A DNA stretch of 64,000 nt from Setomelanomma holmii (taxonomy: Eukaryota > Ascomycota > Dothideomycetes > Pleosporales > Phaeosphaeriaceae). The stretch covers positions 54,072 to 118,071 of the forward strand of contig ML978254.1 of the NCBI GenBank assembly GCA_010015745.1. Reading direction: 5' to 3'. The translations under genes were made by a program, and so were the position numbers. The notes beneath the pieces are model-generated. The model was not told the origin of the DNA and did no database searches. It saw only the letters and a program-made list of their open reading frames with translations. Every line of letters starts with the position of its first letter. The stretch's first letter is position 1. Shown here piece after piece: positions 54,511 through 63,967 of the stretch.

Positions 54511-56388
54511 ATGAAGTATCTAGCTTTCCTGGTCTGCGTCCCATGTCAGTGGTCTCACTTGCCAACTTTCCTTCGGATATTAACTAGCACCACAAAGTCC
54601 TCGCCGCGTCCTCACTAGACAAAACATGGGACTACATCATTGTCGGCAGCGGCGCATCTGGAATCCCCCTTGCAGACCGCCTCTCCGAGACTGGAAAGTC
54701 CGTACTCCTCCTCGAACGTGGATGGGCGAGTTCAGGTCGTTGGGGCGGCACTTGGAAGCCATCGTGGCTACAAGGCACGAATTTAACGCGCTTCGATGTC
54801 CCTGCTCTTGCGCAGTTGGTGTGGCAGACGGATTTTAATAACACAGGGATCTGGTGTGATGATACGCCGAGTCCGGCTGGGTGTTTGCTTGGTGGTGGGA
54901 CGGCGATAAATGCTGGGCAGTTCTATTTGGTATGTTATCTTGGTGGTTCACGGATGCATTGGAAGATGATGCTGAGAGTGTGTAGCCCACGCCAAATGAC
55001 TTCGACTGGAACCAGCCACCTGGCTTCCGTTTCAAGGATATGCAATCCGCATTACGAAAAGTGCGCGAGCGACTTCCGTGGACGGACAAGCCAAGTATGG
55101 ACGGAAAGTCGTATCTCACCAACGGGACGCAGATCGTGATCGACGCATTCACGAATTCTTCCGCACCAAATTCTTTCCGATTCATCACTGCCAACGATAA
55201 CACAAATCGGGCTCATACAACTTCGTACACGGAGTTCTTCTTCGAGAATGGTGAGAAGGGAGGCCGATGGCGACGTATCTTGTGACTGCGACTAAGCGAA
55301 AGAATTTTCAACTTCAGATGAACACGACTGTGAGTCGGGTGTTGAGGACAGGGAACATGGCGACTGGTGTCGAAGTCGACAGCACCGGCGCGGGTGGACT
55401 CGCGGGCACGATCAAAGTCACTCCCGGTATTGGTCGCGTGATACTTTCGGCAGGCGTGTTCAATACCTTCAAAATCCTGGTTCGATCGGGGATTGGGCCA
55501 GCGGAGGAAATGCAGCGTCTAGCGAATACGTCCAGTGAAGCAGCGAAACTGCCGCCCAAAAGAGACTGGCTCGACCTTCCAGTTGGTCGCAACCTTGATG
55601 ACTGCCCGAACTTCTACCTTGCAGTCCGTGTACCTAATGTTGAAATTTACCCCTGGCTAGATTTGTGGAATAGTACAGCCGTGAATCCAGATATCAAGAT
55701 GTACCTTGAGAAACGGAGCGGTCCTCTAGCGGAACTACAAGCCACCATTGGGCCTGTGAGCTGGGACACCGTCACTGGTAACGATGGACGAAAGAGAGTC
55801 ATCCAGTGGGATGCGACGAGTAGTAGAAATGCCCTCTTACCTGAAGACGGTAGGCCAAGGTACCCAGTTGGGGTGCAAGTCTGCTAACATGGCGTAACAG
55901 GAGGGTATATCGTCTTCACCCTAAACCTCAACCTCGGCCACACCTCACGTGGCCGTCTGTCCCTCGACCCCTCGACCCTCAAGACCCAAATCGCAGTCTC
56001 GCCATACTTCAACGACGCAGGCGGGCACGACTTCGACGCCGTCCTCAACTCATCAGCATCTCTCCTCTCGCTCATCAATGCTACTATGCTGCAGACGATT
56101 CCGGGCTCATTTGTCATGTATCCACCGCCTGAATTGACGCTCGAACAGTATTTACGCGCTCAGATACCGCCGAGCAGTAACCACTGGGTTGGCACGGCGA
56201 AGATGGCAGCGAGGTGTAGTGAGGAAGGCGCAGTCGCGGATACGAGTACTGTGGTTTGTGGGATGAAGAATCTGCACGTCGTGGATGCGAGCATACTCAA
56301 TGGTAATCCGACGGCAAATCCACAGGCGACATTTATCGTCATGGCAGAGAGGGCTGCTGAGATCATCAAGGGGTTGGGAAGATGGTAG
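54511..56388 (+). pseudogene. Secreted GMC oxidoreductase (AA3, cellobiose-dehydrogenase-flavin-domain-like) with one frameshift
   Basis: Exons 54511-54544, 54598-54929, 54986-55849 and 55901-56388; introns are 53 nt (GTCAGT), 56 nt, and 51 nt (GTAGGC, GCTAAC). A hydrophobic leader (MKYLAFLVCV) precedes the FAD-binding motif YIIVGSGASGIPLADRL and LLLERG. The substrate-domain motif CLLGGGTAINAGQFYL is normal. Near 55262-55267 the frame breaks: ENGEKGG must shift by one base to continue as MATYLVTATKRKNFQLQ (one base appears missing in GGCCG). After this the frame is intact through PVGRNLDDCPNFYL, the catalytic His in SNHWVGTAKM and Asn in NPTANPQATF. Restoring one base would give about 572 aa, the usual size. 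No cytochrome domain. Function of the intact family: FAD-dependent sugar/alcohol oxidation outside the cell. Confidence 0.75.
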
Positions 56389-56417
56389 GTAGTTCTTTCC
56401 TGGATAGTCAGGTGCTA
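56389..56417. other. Very short convergent spacer
   Basis: Only 29 bp separate the stop codons of two convergent genes, so their 3' UTRs must overlap. Confidence 0.8.
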
Positions 56418-57827
56418 CTACCCCAATCTATCTCTACACATGCCAATCGCTACATCGGCAGTCGCGCCATCAAAGAAATCATTCATCAACACGACCACAC
56501 CATCATATCTACCAAAACACTTCCCTGTATCGCCTCTCAATAGTGGCAAGATCTTCTCATCGCACACCGGCTTCGTCGCTAGGATGGGGCTCGTACTAAC
56601 ATCCGAATCTACCACGCTCGCAATAATCACATCGCGAATATTCGTCGCCGTAGCTTGACACTGCAGTAACGTAATCGGATGTCCTGAAGGGGGATTCTGC
56701 GCCATCTCATTCAGCTTATCCACCATCGAATCACCCGTCAACGTCGCGTTAGCAGCATCGTCGTAGTTCGAAACTTGCGACGCATTCTGCAGCACAATCA
56801 ATCTCTTCTTCTCGTTGCGCAGATCCCGGATCGATTTGCCCATCATGTCGCCCTCGTCGCCGACTTGCAAGTCCTTGTCTCGTAGGACATCGTTGAGCAC
56901 GTCTCGTAATTCGTCGTCGTTGGGGCGCGGACATTCGCCTGGTACGCCGTCCCAGCGGTTCTGCACGACGATGATCTCGTCGCTGTGATTGGAGAGGAAT
57001 TGCACAATGTCGGCGAGAAAATGGTGGTATTGTAGGCCGGGGATGGCGCCATGCTGGAAGTACCATGTGTCTTCTAGCGGACTAACGCGTTGAAGTTGGC
57101 GATGACACTTTGCTGGTCTGAACTCGAAGTATCTGGCTCCGAGCTTCAAGATGGTGTCCAGACTGTCTTTTTGTGTGATGGCCAGGGCACGAATGATGTC
57201 GGGCGCGATGCGATTTACAGCGCCGTCGCCGACTTTGTTGAAGACAGATAGGACATTTGGCAAGTCGCGACCTAGAACTTCTTTGATGACACCCGTACCG
57301 GCATTCTTGAGCAGTTCGAGACTCGTGCTCATACTATTCATCCCAATGTCGTGCGAGGAGGGCAAGACCATGCGATTGAACATTCGAGTCGACTTGTCAT
57401 CGTCTTGCGGGATAACATCGCGCATCCAGTTCTCGTAATTCGGCGTTACACTGACATAGCATTGATGCTGACTCGGCAGCCCTGCATGGCCTGGTCCGGC
57501 ATCATAGAAACCGTAGGAGATGATGAGGTCCTGAGCGAAGACGCTTGGAGTTTGATCCATGTTCTTCATTGTTCCATCGCCGAGCTTGCCAGTCACAGCA
57601 TTGACGTCGACCCATTGGCGAATCAGCTCGCGGCCATCACGCCGCGCGACGAATTCGAACCGACCGCTGAAGTCGAAGGTTCCGAGGTTCTTCTTGTCGA
57701 CTTCGAGGTGGTCTATTGTGTGGGTGTATTGGTCGGATCGCTTAGTGCCTCCGTTCGGGACGGAATATTCGACTTCAGCACCGTCCACAGCGAGGTAGGT
57801 GAAGCATCGGACGCCTTTGGATGGCAT
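56418..57827 (-). CDS. PLC-like phosphodiesterase (TIM-barrel) protein
   Basis: A 469-aa frame from ATG 57827; the frame is open further, to a non-ATG region beyond 57929, so a small 5' exon may be missing. The C-terminal 300 residues resemble fungal PI-PLC X-like proteins: the start of the barrel MVLPSSHDIGMNSMS (SHD-x-G-M motif), DTILKLGARYFEFRPAK, FQHGAIPGLQYHHFLADIV, EIIVVQNRW and LIVLQNASQ. In bacteria and trypanosomes the family cleaves phosphatidylinositol or GPI anchors. The first catalytic His is kept (SSHD); the second would be His in FQHG. The N-terminal 190 residues form a beta-rich domain that I do not recognise. A catalytic role is likely but the substrate is unknown. Confidence 0.75.
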   Translation of the reverse strand: MPSKGVRCFTYLAVDGAEVEYSVPNGGTKRSDQYTHTIDHLEVDKKNLGTFDFSGRFEFVARRDGRELIRQWVDVNAVTGKLGDGTMKNMDQTPSVFAQDLIISYGFYDAGPGHAGLPSQHQCYVSVTPNYENWMRDVIPQDDDKSTRMFNRMVLPSSHDIGMNSMSTSLELLKNAGTGVIKEVLGRDLPNVLSVFNKVGDGAVNRIAPDIIRALAITQKDSLDTILKLGARYFEFRPAKCHRQLQRVSPLEDTWYFQHGAIPGLQYHHFLADIVQFLSNHSDEIIVVQNRWDGVPGECPRPNDDELRDVLNDVLRDKDLQVGDEGDMMGKSIRDLRNEKKRLIVLQNASQVSNYDDAANATLTGDSMVDKLNEMAQNPPSGHPITLLQCQATATNIRDVIIASVVDSDVSTSPILATKPVCDEKILPLLRGDTGKCFGRYDGVVVLMNDFFDGATADVAIGMCRDRLG

Positions 57828-58297
57828 ATCGCTCTTTGAAGCTGTAGTCACTTCCAGGTCTTCAATGCTCAAGCGTTGACAGCAGTTCTTGTTCGGGACG
57901 GCTACAGTGGGGTGTTGAGACAGCCGCAAACAGCTGAAGTCTATGGCGGGGCATCGTCATTTCTTATGCGGGCGCAGTAGCGATCGCCGCGCCATCTCAG
58001 CTCCGCATCTAGGCCCTACATCTGTTAGCGGTGGCTCAGCCGTGGTGTTGACGTGCTGAGCGAAGTCAGGTACGCCAATGAGGTCATGCAGTGGCTGCAC
58101 GCTAGTCTGGCCGATCGGACGAGTGGGGTATGTCATCTCAATTCTTCAGACCAACTTAGCTGAGTGCCGTGAAGCCGATCAAAGTGAGCATTGAGTTGAA
58201 AGGAAAGAAATCGATATGTCAATGAGACAAATTCCGGGCACCAGGTCTCATTAAACAAAGGGGTATGCTGACATGCAATGGACATCACACCACATTC
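57828..58297. other. Intergenic
   Basis: About 470 bp with a possible unrecognised 5' exon of the PLC-like gene near 57930-57960 (frame reads AIDFSCLRLSQHPT) and the 3' flank of the P450 gene. Confidence 0.4.
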
Positions 58298-59993
58298 TCA
58301 ATCCGTCCTAACCTTCACCAAACCCTTAATTCTCCCCAACGTACTCGGCACAAAGCAATCCCTCCACTCCATATCCCTCGCCGTCGTATATCCCGTCGTC
58401 GTGATCTCAAAGCGTCGAAACAGATGCGCAACAGTCAAATGTAGCGTAGCATTCGCAAGACTAATTCACCATTAGCTCTAGCACATTCACAGATTAGCTG
58501 ACTGTACTTACTTCATGCCAATACAACTCCGACTTCCCCTCGAATAACTCAGCATCTGTTTATCCCGTGCCTTGTATGTTTCGGGGTCGCAGAGCCAGCG
58601 CTCGGGATCGAATGTGAAGGGATCAGGGAAGGTGTTTGGGTCGGTGTTTTGGAGGTATATGCCGGATGTGATGGTCGTCTGTTTGCACGTTAGTACCCTT
58701 TCTACAACTAAGCATGCTGGCGGGGCTGGGAAGAGGACTTACACCACCCGGCACCCAAACGTCACCAAACCTCGCTCCTTCCTTGGGAACCTTCCTGATG
58801 ATTCGACCAGGCACACCATAACTCAATCTCAGTCCTTCCTTCACCATGGCTCTCAAGTACTCGAATCCTTGGCCCTCGAGTCGCGCCGATTCCACGACGT
58901 CTCCTTTGTTCATGCCCCGCTTCATTTCCTGCAGTAGCTTTGCCTCGATGCCAGAATTCTGTGTGATGTGCCAGAGTATATTCCCCAACGCATTCGCCGT
59001 AGTATCCGTGCCTGCCGCAATCATCAAGCACCCATCAGCTGTCATCTCATACTTACTCGGCCGTTCCTGCCCCTTGGCACGATCCGGCCGGGCCATGGCA
59101 TCAAACATCGTATAATTCTCCTCATCCTCTTTCTTCACGCCACCATCGCGGTCCGCATTTGCCAGCGTAACTTCGACGCGCTCGGCGGCTAAGCGCTGCA
59201 TTCTCTCCCATCCAAACACAGGCGCGAAATATGTTTCACGCGTGCGTTCGGAGAGCGAGAAGATCAGTTTGTTGAGTGAAGCACTAAAGTTGGGAAAGTA
59301 AGTGCCAACGATAGCCATGCCCATGCCTTCGACCATTTGCGAGAGCGTGTTGTTTTCGAAGGCTGGGGTCGTCAGTGCGCCCAAGTCGCTGCGGAAACAG
59401 TAGTCCATGACTACGTCTGCGGTTAGACATCTGAAGGCAAGGAAGAAATTCACGACAGTGCCGTCGGCTTTGGTGAGTGTGTCGAGGAACTGGACTAGCT
59501 TGCGACCATGGAGGGTAGGCTCGACGCGTGAGACTGCGGCTTTGCTGAAGAATGGAGAGATGAACTCGCGCCGTTTCTTAGTTTCGGGCAGTGTCCCGAG
59601 GGACTGCAGGGAGTTATTCAAGAAAGGATTATTGTGCCATATGCGCTCAAAAGGAGTGCCGACACGGAAGACCCTGCAGCAAGTCAGTCTTACATGTTTG
59701 TGCTCGACGATCGTCCAGGAAACGTACTGATTAAATCCACCCAAAGCTGCGACGTGTACTTCGTTCGGCTGGATGCGAATCATTGGGCCGTATTTGGCGT
59801 GCATAGCTGGCAAATCCTTCACCAGACCCATACCCAGCATGTCGTAGTACGCATTGTACAAAGACGTTATTGCCGCAATTCTAGGACCGGGGAAGTTTGC
59901 CAGCGGGTGAAAGTAGAGTCTGTAAATCGATTTGGTGATCAAGTATAGACATAGCGAGGAAAAGAGATAGAGCAGCGGTTGAAGGGAGAACAT
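58298..59993 (-). CDS. Cytochrome P450 monooxygenase
   Basis: Exons 59728-59993, 58743-59673, 58512-58678 and 58298-58460 give 508 aa. Introns are 54 nt (GTACGT...TGCAG, a multiple of three with no stop), 64 nt (GTAAGT...ACAG) and 51 nt (GTAAGT...TTAG). N-terminal anchor about residues 1-22 (MFSLQPLLYLFSSLCLYLI) then HPLANFPGPR, the proline hinge. The I-helix motif is AAGTDTTANAL, the K-helix ExxR is EGLR, the PERF-like motif is FDPERW, and the heme loop is SYSRGSRSCIGMN with the thiolate Cys451. It is an ER-bound microsomal P450 in form. The family number and substrate cannot be assigned by eye; it is not next to a synthase gene. Confidence 0.93.
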
Positions 59994-60247
59994 CGTGCTT
60001 ATGGACGTAGAGACACAGAAAAGAGACAGGGGACTTGGAAAGGGAATTGTCAAGATAGATATTGCGCGAATGTGGTAAGGCTGGTGTATGACAGTAGTCA
60101 GCGCTAAGCGGGCGTACACCGACCAGGATCAAGCTCCATCACAATCGTAGCAATGGACTGGTCAAATCCAGAATGCCGCGGCCTAGAGCGAACATCAATT
60201 GCAACCGCAGTAGGTATGCTCACCCGATTTTCCTGAGATCGGATGCT
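59994..60247. other. Short intergenic
   Basis: 254 bp between two minus-strand genes; the P450 frame is open upstream to 60119 but is likely 5' UTR. Confidence 0.5.
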
Positions 60248-61501
60248 CTATTTTACGTCAAGGACTTCCTTAACGACTTCAATCACTCTCGGGAAAATTT
60301 CTCTGGGTGCAGCAACGACGCCCTTGTTCTCCTTCAATGTCCTGCCGATGCCAAAATTCAATGGCTTACCCCAGGCATCGGAGACTTCTCCGCCAGCCTC
60401 TTGCACGAGTACCACGCCAGCAGCATGGTCCCAGATCTTCTCCTCATACCTGAGATTGACCGGCAACCTAAGGTAAACGTCTCCGGCACCACGCGCAATA
60501 GAGGCGTATTTTGCCTGCGAGTCCATGCGTACTGACGGCTTGGTAATGCCCAATTTGGAAGCAATGGCAGCGTTGTCGCCATGTGATGAGTGGCCTGCCT
60601 CAACCGACTCGCAAAACGATGCCTGACTGACATCGGGAACAGCCTTCATGGAGATCTTCTTCGAGCCTTGCAGCGCTCCCTTGCTGAGCGGCCGGCTCGT
60701 AGCTCCTTCTCCCTTTACTGCGCCAAATAGCACGCCCTTGCCCTCCTTGTCGTCGGCGTCGGCGCCAACCGAGCTGTCGAGTGGTGCCTGGTCATCAATT
60801 GGGAGATTTGGGCAGCCGATAACACCCACAGTAGGTACACCGTCCACCATAAGTGCCAGGCATACTGCGTATTGCCCGCCGCGAAGAAAGCCCTTTGTGC
60901 CGTCGATGGGGTCAAGCGCCCAGACTCTGCCCTTGTTGCCTCCATTGCTCCTTCCGCTATCAAGCGCTGTGAGCATGTCGTCCACCGTCTTGATCGGACC
61001 ACCAATTTTGTCTTCTGCCGAGATATCATCGAGCCTCGCAGCCTGCACAAGGTCCCAGACCAGTGTGCGTTCCTGCTCATCCTTGCGAAGATCGTCCGCG
61101 TCTTCTTCGCCAACGACTTCATCTTCGGGGAAAGCGTGCTTGATTGATGCGATTATCAGGGCCTGAGCACCCAAGTCTCCGATTGTGACGGGCGACGAGT
61201 CGCTTTTCGTGAGGGTCCCTTTCGTGTGGCTCGAGAAGACGGTGCGGGTGAGGATGGATGCTCGTTGCACGGCAAGGAGGGCAACATCCAATTCCTTTTC
61301 GTAAGCCATGCTGTGGATAGAGCGACTCGTGGACCGTGATGAGGTTGAAGCTTTGTATATGGTGAAGGATGGCACAAAGTGTAGTTTCAGTTGAGCGAGT
61401 CTGGCAACACTCCTAGACAGAACCGACGGATAGAGTACTGAGATGGCCAGGATGACAATGGCAAGAAGAAAATATCTAAATGTCGCGATTCGAGCGGACA
61501 T
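60248..61501 (-). CDS. MET22: 3'(2'),5'-bisphosphate nucleotidase (MET22/HAL2)
   Basis: Single exon, 417 aa. Inositol-monophosphatase superfamily metal site: EDEVVGEEDADDLR (Glu pair), WALDPIDGTKGFLRGGQ (Asp197, Asp200, with the Li+-sensitive DPIDGT motif), and IWDHAAGVVLVQEAGG near the C-terminus. The enzyme removes the 3' phosphate from PAP, a by-product of sulfate assimilation and of other sulfotransfer, and is the salt-sensitive target of Na+ and Li+ in yeast. The domain starts at Met65 (MAYEKELDVALL). The first 64 residues contain a hydrophobic stretch (FRYFLLAIVILAISVLY) and a basic Ser-rich part, so an anchored or mitochondrial form may exist beside a cytosolic form from Met65 (353 aa). 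Confidence 0.93.
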   Translation of the reverse strand: MSARIATFRYFLLAIVILAISVLYPSVLSRSVARLAQLKLHFVPSFTIYKASTSSRSTSRSIHSMAYEKELDVALLAVQRASILTRTVFSSHTKGTLTKSDSSPVTIGDLGAQALIIASIKHAFPEDEVVGEEDADDLRKDEQERTLVWDLVQAARLDDISAEDKIGGPIKTVDDMLTALDSGRSNGGNKGRVWALDPIDGTKGFLRGGQYAVCLALMVDGVPTVGVIGCPNLPIDDQAPLDSSVGADADDKEGKGVLFGAVKGEGATSRPLSKGALQGSKKISMKAVPDVSQASFCESVEAGHSSHGDNAAIASKLGITKPSVRMDSQAKYASIARGAGDVYLRLPVNLRYEEKIWDHAAGVVLVQEAGGEVSDAWGKPLNFGIGRTLKENKGVVAAPREIFPRVIEVVKEVLDVK

Positions 61502-61915
61502 GAGCTAACAAGCCGAAGTTTGCTGCAGGGCTGAAGTTTTGGTGGGGTAGGGGTGGGTGATTGACGTAACACGCTTGGGCGGTCGCGCGGCGGGAGACGA
61601 TCTCGGGGGTTTCCCTTTTGGTCTGGCTCGCCATGGTAACGGCATCTCCAACGGTTCTCCAAATTCCCCATCAGGCGAGCACAAGCCGTCTATCTCACGA
61701 ATTATCGCATCTGCAAAACTCGGGCTGGTTTGCGTTGTATCCCTTTGACGTCTAGCGAGTCTACGCTTAAGTTCAGCTCGTCTGTGGGAGGTAAACATAG
61801 ATCGTCGCAAAGGAGCTTTTTCCGAATACGCGACACGGGACGCGAGTACTCATCAAGGATCATCGCAATCACATACACCCGCCGTATATCAGCACCGTGC
61901 TGCGCAAACATCAAT
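61502..61915. promoter_or_regulatory. Divergent promoter region, MET22 / rsm1
   Basis: 414 bp between divergent starts, partly covered by a possible small gene (next entry). No specific element was identified. Confidence 0.45.
61505..61810 (-). CDS. Possible small protein, 101 aa, unknown
   Basis: An ATG-initiated minus-strand frame that ends 4 bp before the MET22 start. It begins MRRSMFTSHRRAELKRRLAR and contains FADAIIREIDGLCSPDGEFG and EPLEMPLPWRARPKG, which look like real coding sequence rather than noise. It could instead be part of the MET22 5' UTR (an upstream ORF) given its position and strand. Family not recognised. Confidence 0.35.
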   Translation of the reverse strand: MRRSMFTSHRRAELKRRLARRQRDTTQTSPSFADAIIREIDGLCSPDGEFGEPLEMPLPWRARPKGKPPRSSPAARPPKRVTSITHPYPTKTSALQQTSAC

Positions 61916-63422
61916 ATGACGGATACACAGCCCGCGTTAGCTACCACGAAGCGCAAGTTTCACAGGCTGGTCGACAGCATCACAGCCAGCACATCGACGA
62001 CCTCACTTGCGAGCACACTACAAGAATCGAATACCTCGAGTACGTCTTTAGCGCAGCGAGGCTCTCCCGAACCGCCGAACAAGCGCCCACGAAGCTCGAA
62101 TGCTAGCATGGAGCGAAGCGTATCGTCTAGCCAAGCCCGTATACAAGCACTAAAGGATCAGCTCTTGAAGGATAAGCTGTCAACACCACAGCGCGCAGGG
62201 ACTGTCAGGGTGGTAGGGAAAGGCACGACCACAAGCACGTCCACTGCACGGAAGCCGCCCAACTTTCAGCCCTATAGCAAGGAGCAGTTCCTGAGCCGAG
62301 TCAAGACGTTTGCAGATGTGAAGAAGTGGACTACAAAGCCGGACGCGATCAGCGAGATCGAGTGGGCGAGGCGAGGGTGGAGTTGCGACACATGGAATAC
62401 TGTAGCGTGCAAGGGAGGCTGCGAGAAGCGCGTTGCTGTCAAGCTGCACCCAAAGCGGAAAGACGCAAGCGCAAAGGTGATTGAGATGAGCGAGGACTTG
62501 ACAGTCGATGTCGGCGACAAGCTTGTCGAGAGATTCCGAGAACTGATCGTGGAGGGTCATGCGGAAGACTGCTTGTGGAGGAAACGAGGGTGTCAGGGCA
62601 TGTGCTTATCGGAAAGGCCTGCATTTGCGCCATGCTAACAACCATACAGAGGACGTCTACCATATTCCCATTGCAAGCCGCGCGACATGTTCAGCCGACT
62701 TGCTGTCACGCTACCAATCCTTCGCCTCCGTATCCGCCGACCTGCCTCTCCTCGAGAACATAACCTATCCCGAACCCTCAGTCAAGGACATACTACAACG
62801 CCTCCCTTCGACTCTGTTCGGCTCAGCAAGCGCGCCTTCTTCATCCGCAGACATTGTCGCCTTCACATTCGCCCTCTCTGGCTGGTCTGGCGTGTCAGAA
62901 TCACGCATATCACTTGCCACATGCGATCACTGCTTCCAGCGCCTGGGACTCTGGCTGTCCTCCAACACTCGACTGCAAGAAATGAGCAAGAAACTCGACG
63001 TGTCGATTGAGAGCCTACGCCTCAACCTCCTCGAGTCCCATCGCGAACACTGTCCCTGGAAGAACGCTGCCGCGCAAGCCAACCCAAGCGACGGTCCGAT
63101 TGCAAACATGGCAGCGTGGCAAACGTTACAATTCATCCTCCTTCCGAAGCAGCGCAACTCGCCGCAGAAGACAGGACACACTCGAAACGTGGAAAGCGTG
63201 GATTTAGGCAGCGAGGCAGAGTACCCGAGAGGTAGCATAGACAGCTACCACGCCAACAAGGACAAAGAAGAAGTGGAGTCAATAGAAGGCAAGTGGAAAC
63301 GGTTCAAGGCGAAGCTCAGACGCACGACGAGTAAGAAGAGCTTGAAGAGTTTGAAGAGTGTTAGGAGTGGGAAGAGTAGGCCTGGGACGGCGGGGACCGA
63401 GAAGGATGTTGACAGGCCCTAG
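61916..63422 (+). CDS. rsm1: C3HC-type zinc-finger / Rsm1 (NIPA-like) protein
   Basis: Exon 1 is 61916-62597 and exon 2 is 62650-63422, giving 484 aa. The intron (52 nt) begins GCATGT, not GT, has a GCTAAC branch and ends TACAG; no GT donor nearby keeps the frame, while the GC donor restores LWRKRGCQ-EDVYHIPIAS. The C3HC domain covers about residues 115-235: QFLSRVKTFADVKKWTTKPD, ARRGWSCDTWNTVACKGGCE (zinc Cys set), and EGHAEDCLWRKRGC (His and Cys). The Rsm1 half is in exon 2, with CDHCFQRLGLW and ESHREHCPWKN, a second H/C pair. S. pombe Rsm1 helps nuclear mRNA export; human NIPA/ZC3HC1 is a nuclear-basket protein. The C-terminus is Lys/Ser-rich. A nuclear role is likely. Confidence 0.9.
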
Positions 63423-63634
63423 GTGGGACTATTCACGAATCTTTAATGTGTGGTTTGTCACGCAGAATTGGTATTTCTGGAGTCTGAAATGCATCAAGAT
63501 ATCAGCCTAGGAAGGACTCGAGCAAATATCATTTGCCCCATTCTTCCGCTGAGCCTGGAGGTCGTCAACACGCTCAAGAGGCAATCTTATTCCATGAACA
63601 CACACACCGACGTCCTCCACACTTCTCTCCCACC

Positions 63635-63887
63635 TTAACCTTCCTAATCAGGCAGGTACCCAAACGCTCTATCGATCGCTACAAATCCCCCGCAATTTTC
63701 AAATCCTATCACAGCTCTGTCGCGTCCGCGACCAGCACTGAAGTCCTCCACGCTGCACCTTCATCTCACAAACTTACAACTCAACACGCTCGTAGCTTAC
63801 ACGATCTGATTTCACCTCGAGTTCAACCTTCCTGATTAGGCAGGATCTCGCTGAGTGTGGATCGCTGTAGATCCCCCACGGGTTTTT
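63635..63887. repeat. Imperfect direct repeat at the right edge
   Basis: A block at 63635-63700 (AACCTTCCTAATCAGGCAGG ... GATCGCTACAAATCCCCCGC) returns at 63822-63887 as AACCTTCCTGATTAGGCAGG ... GATCGCTGTAGATCCCCCAC. Unit spacing is 187 bp. Several differences are C/T or G/A changes. Confidence 0.7.
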
Positions 63888-63900
63888 GGCGTTGATTGTG

Positions 63901-63967
63901 GTATATCACGGTTTGGAGTCTCTCCTGTTGTACGACGTATCACAGTTTCACGTCTCCACTGCTGTAC
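63901..63967. repeat. Short tandem repeat, about 33-34 bp x 2
   Basis: GTATATCACGGTTTGGAGTC with TCTCCTGTTGTAC (63901-63933) is followed by the similar GACGTATCACAGTTTCACGT with CTCCACTGCTGTAC (63934-63967). Confidence 0.6.

Noticed and set aside
60648..61166. Plus-strand 172-codon frame over MET22
   Set aside because: Antisense shadow; the minus-strand frame contains all catalytic motifs.
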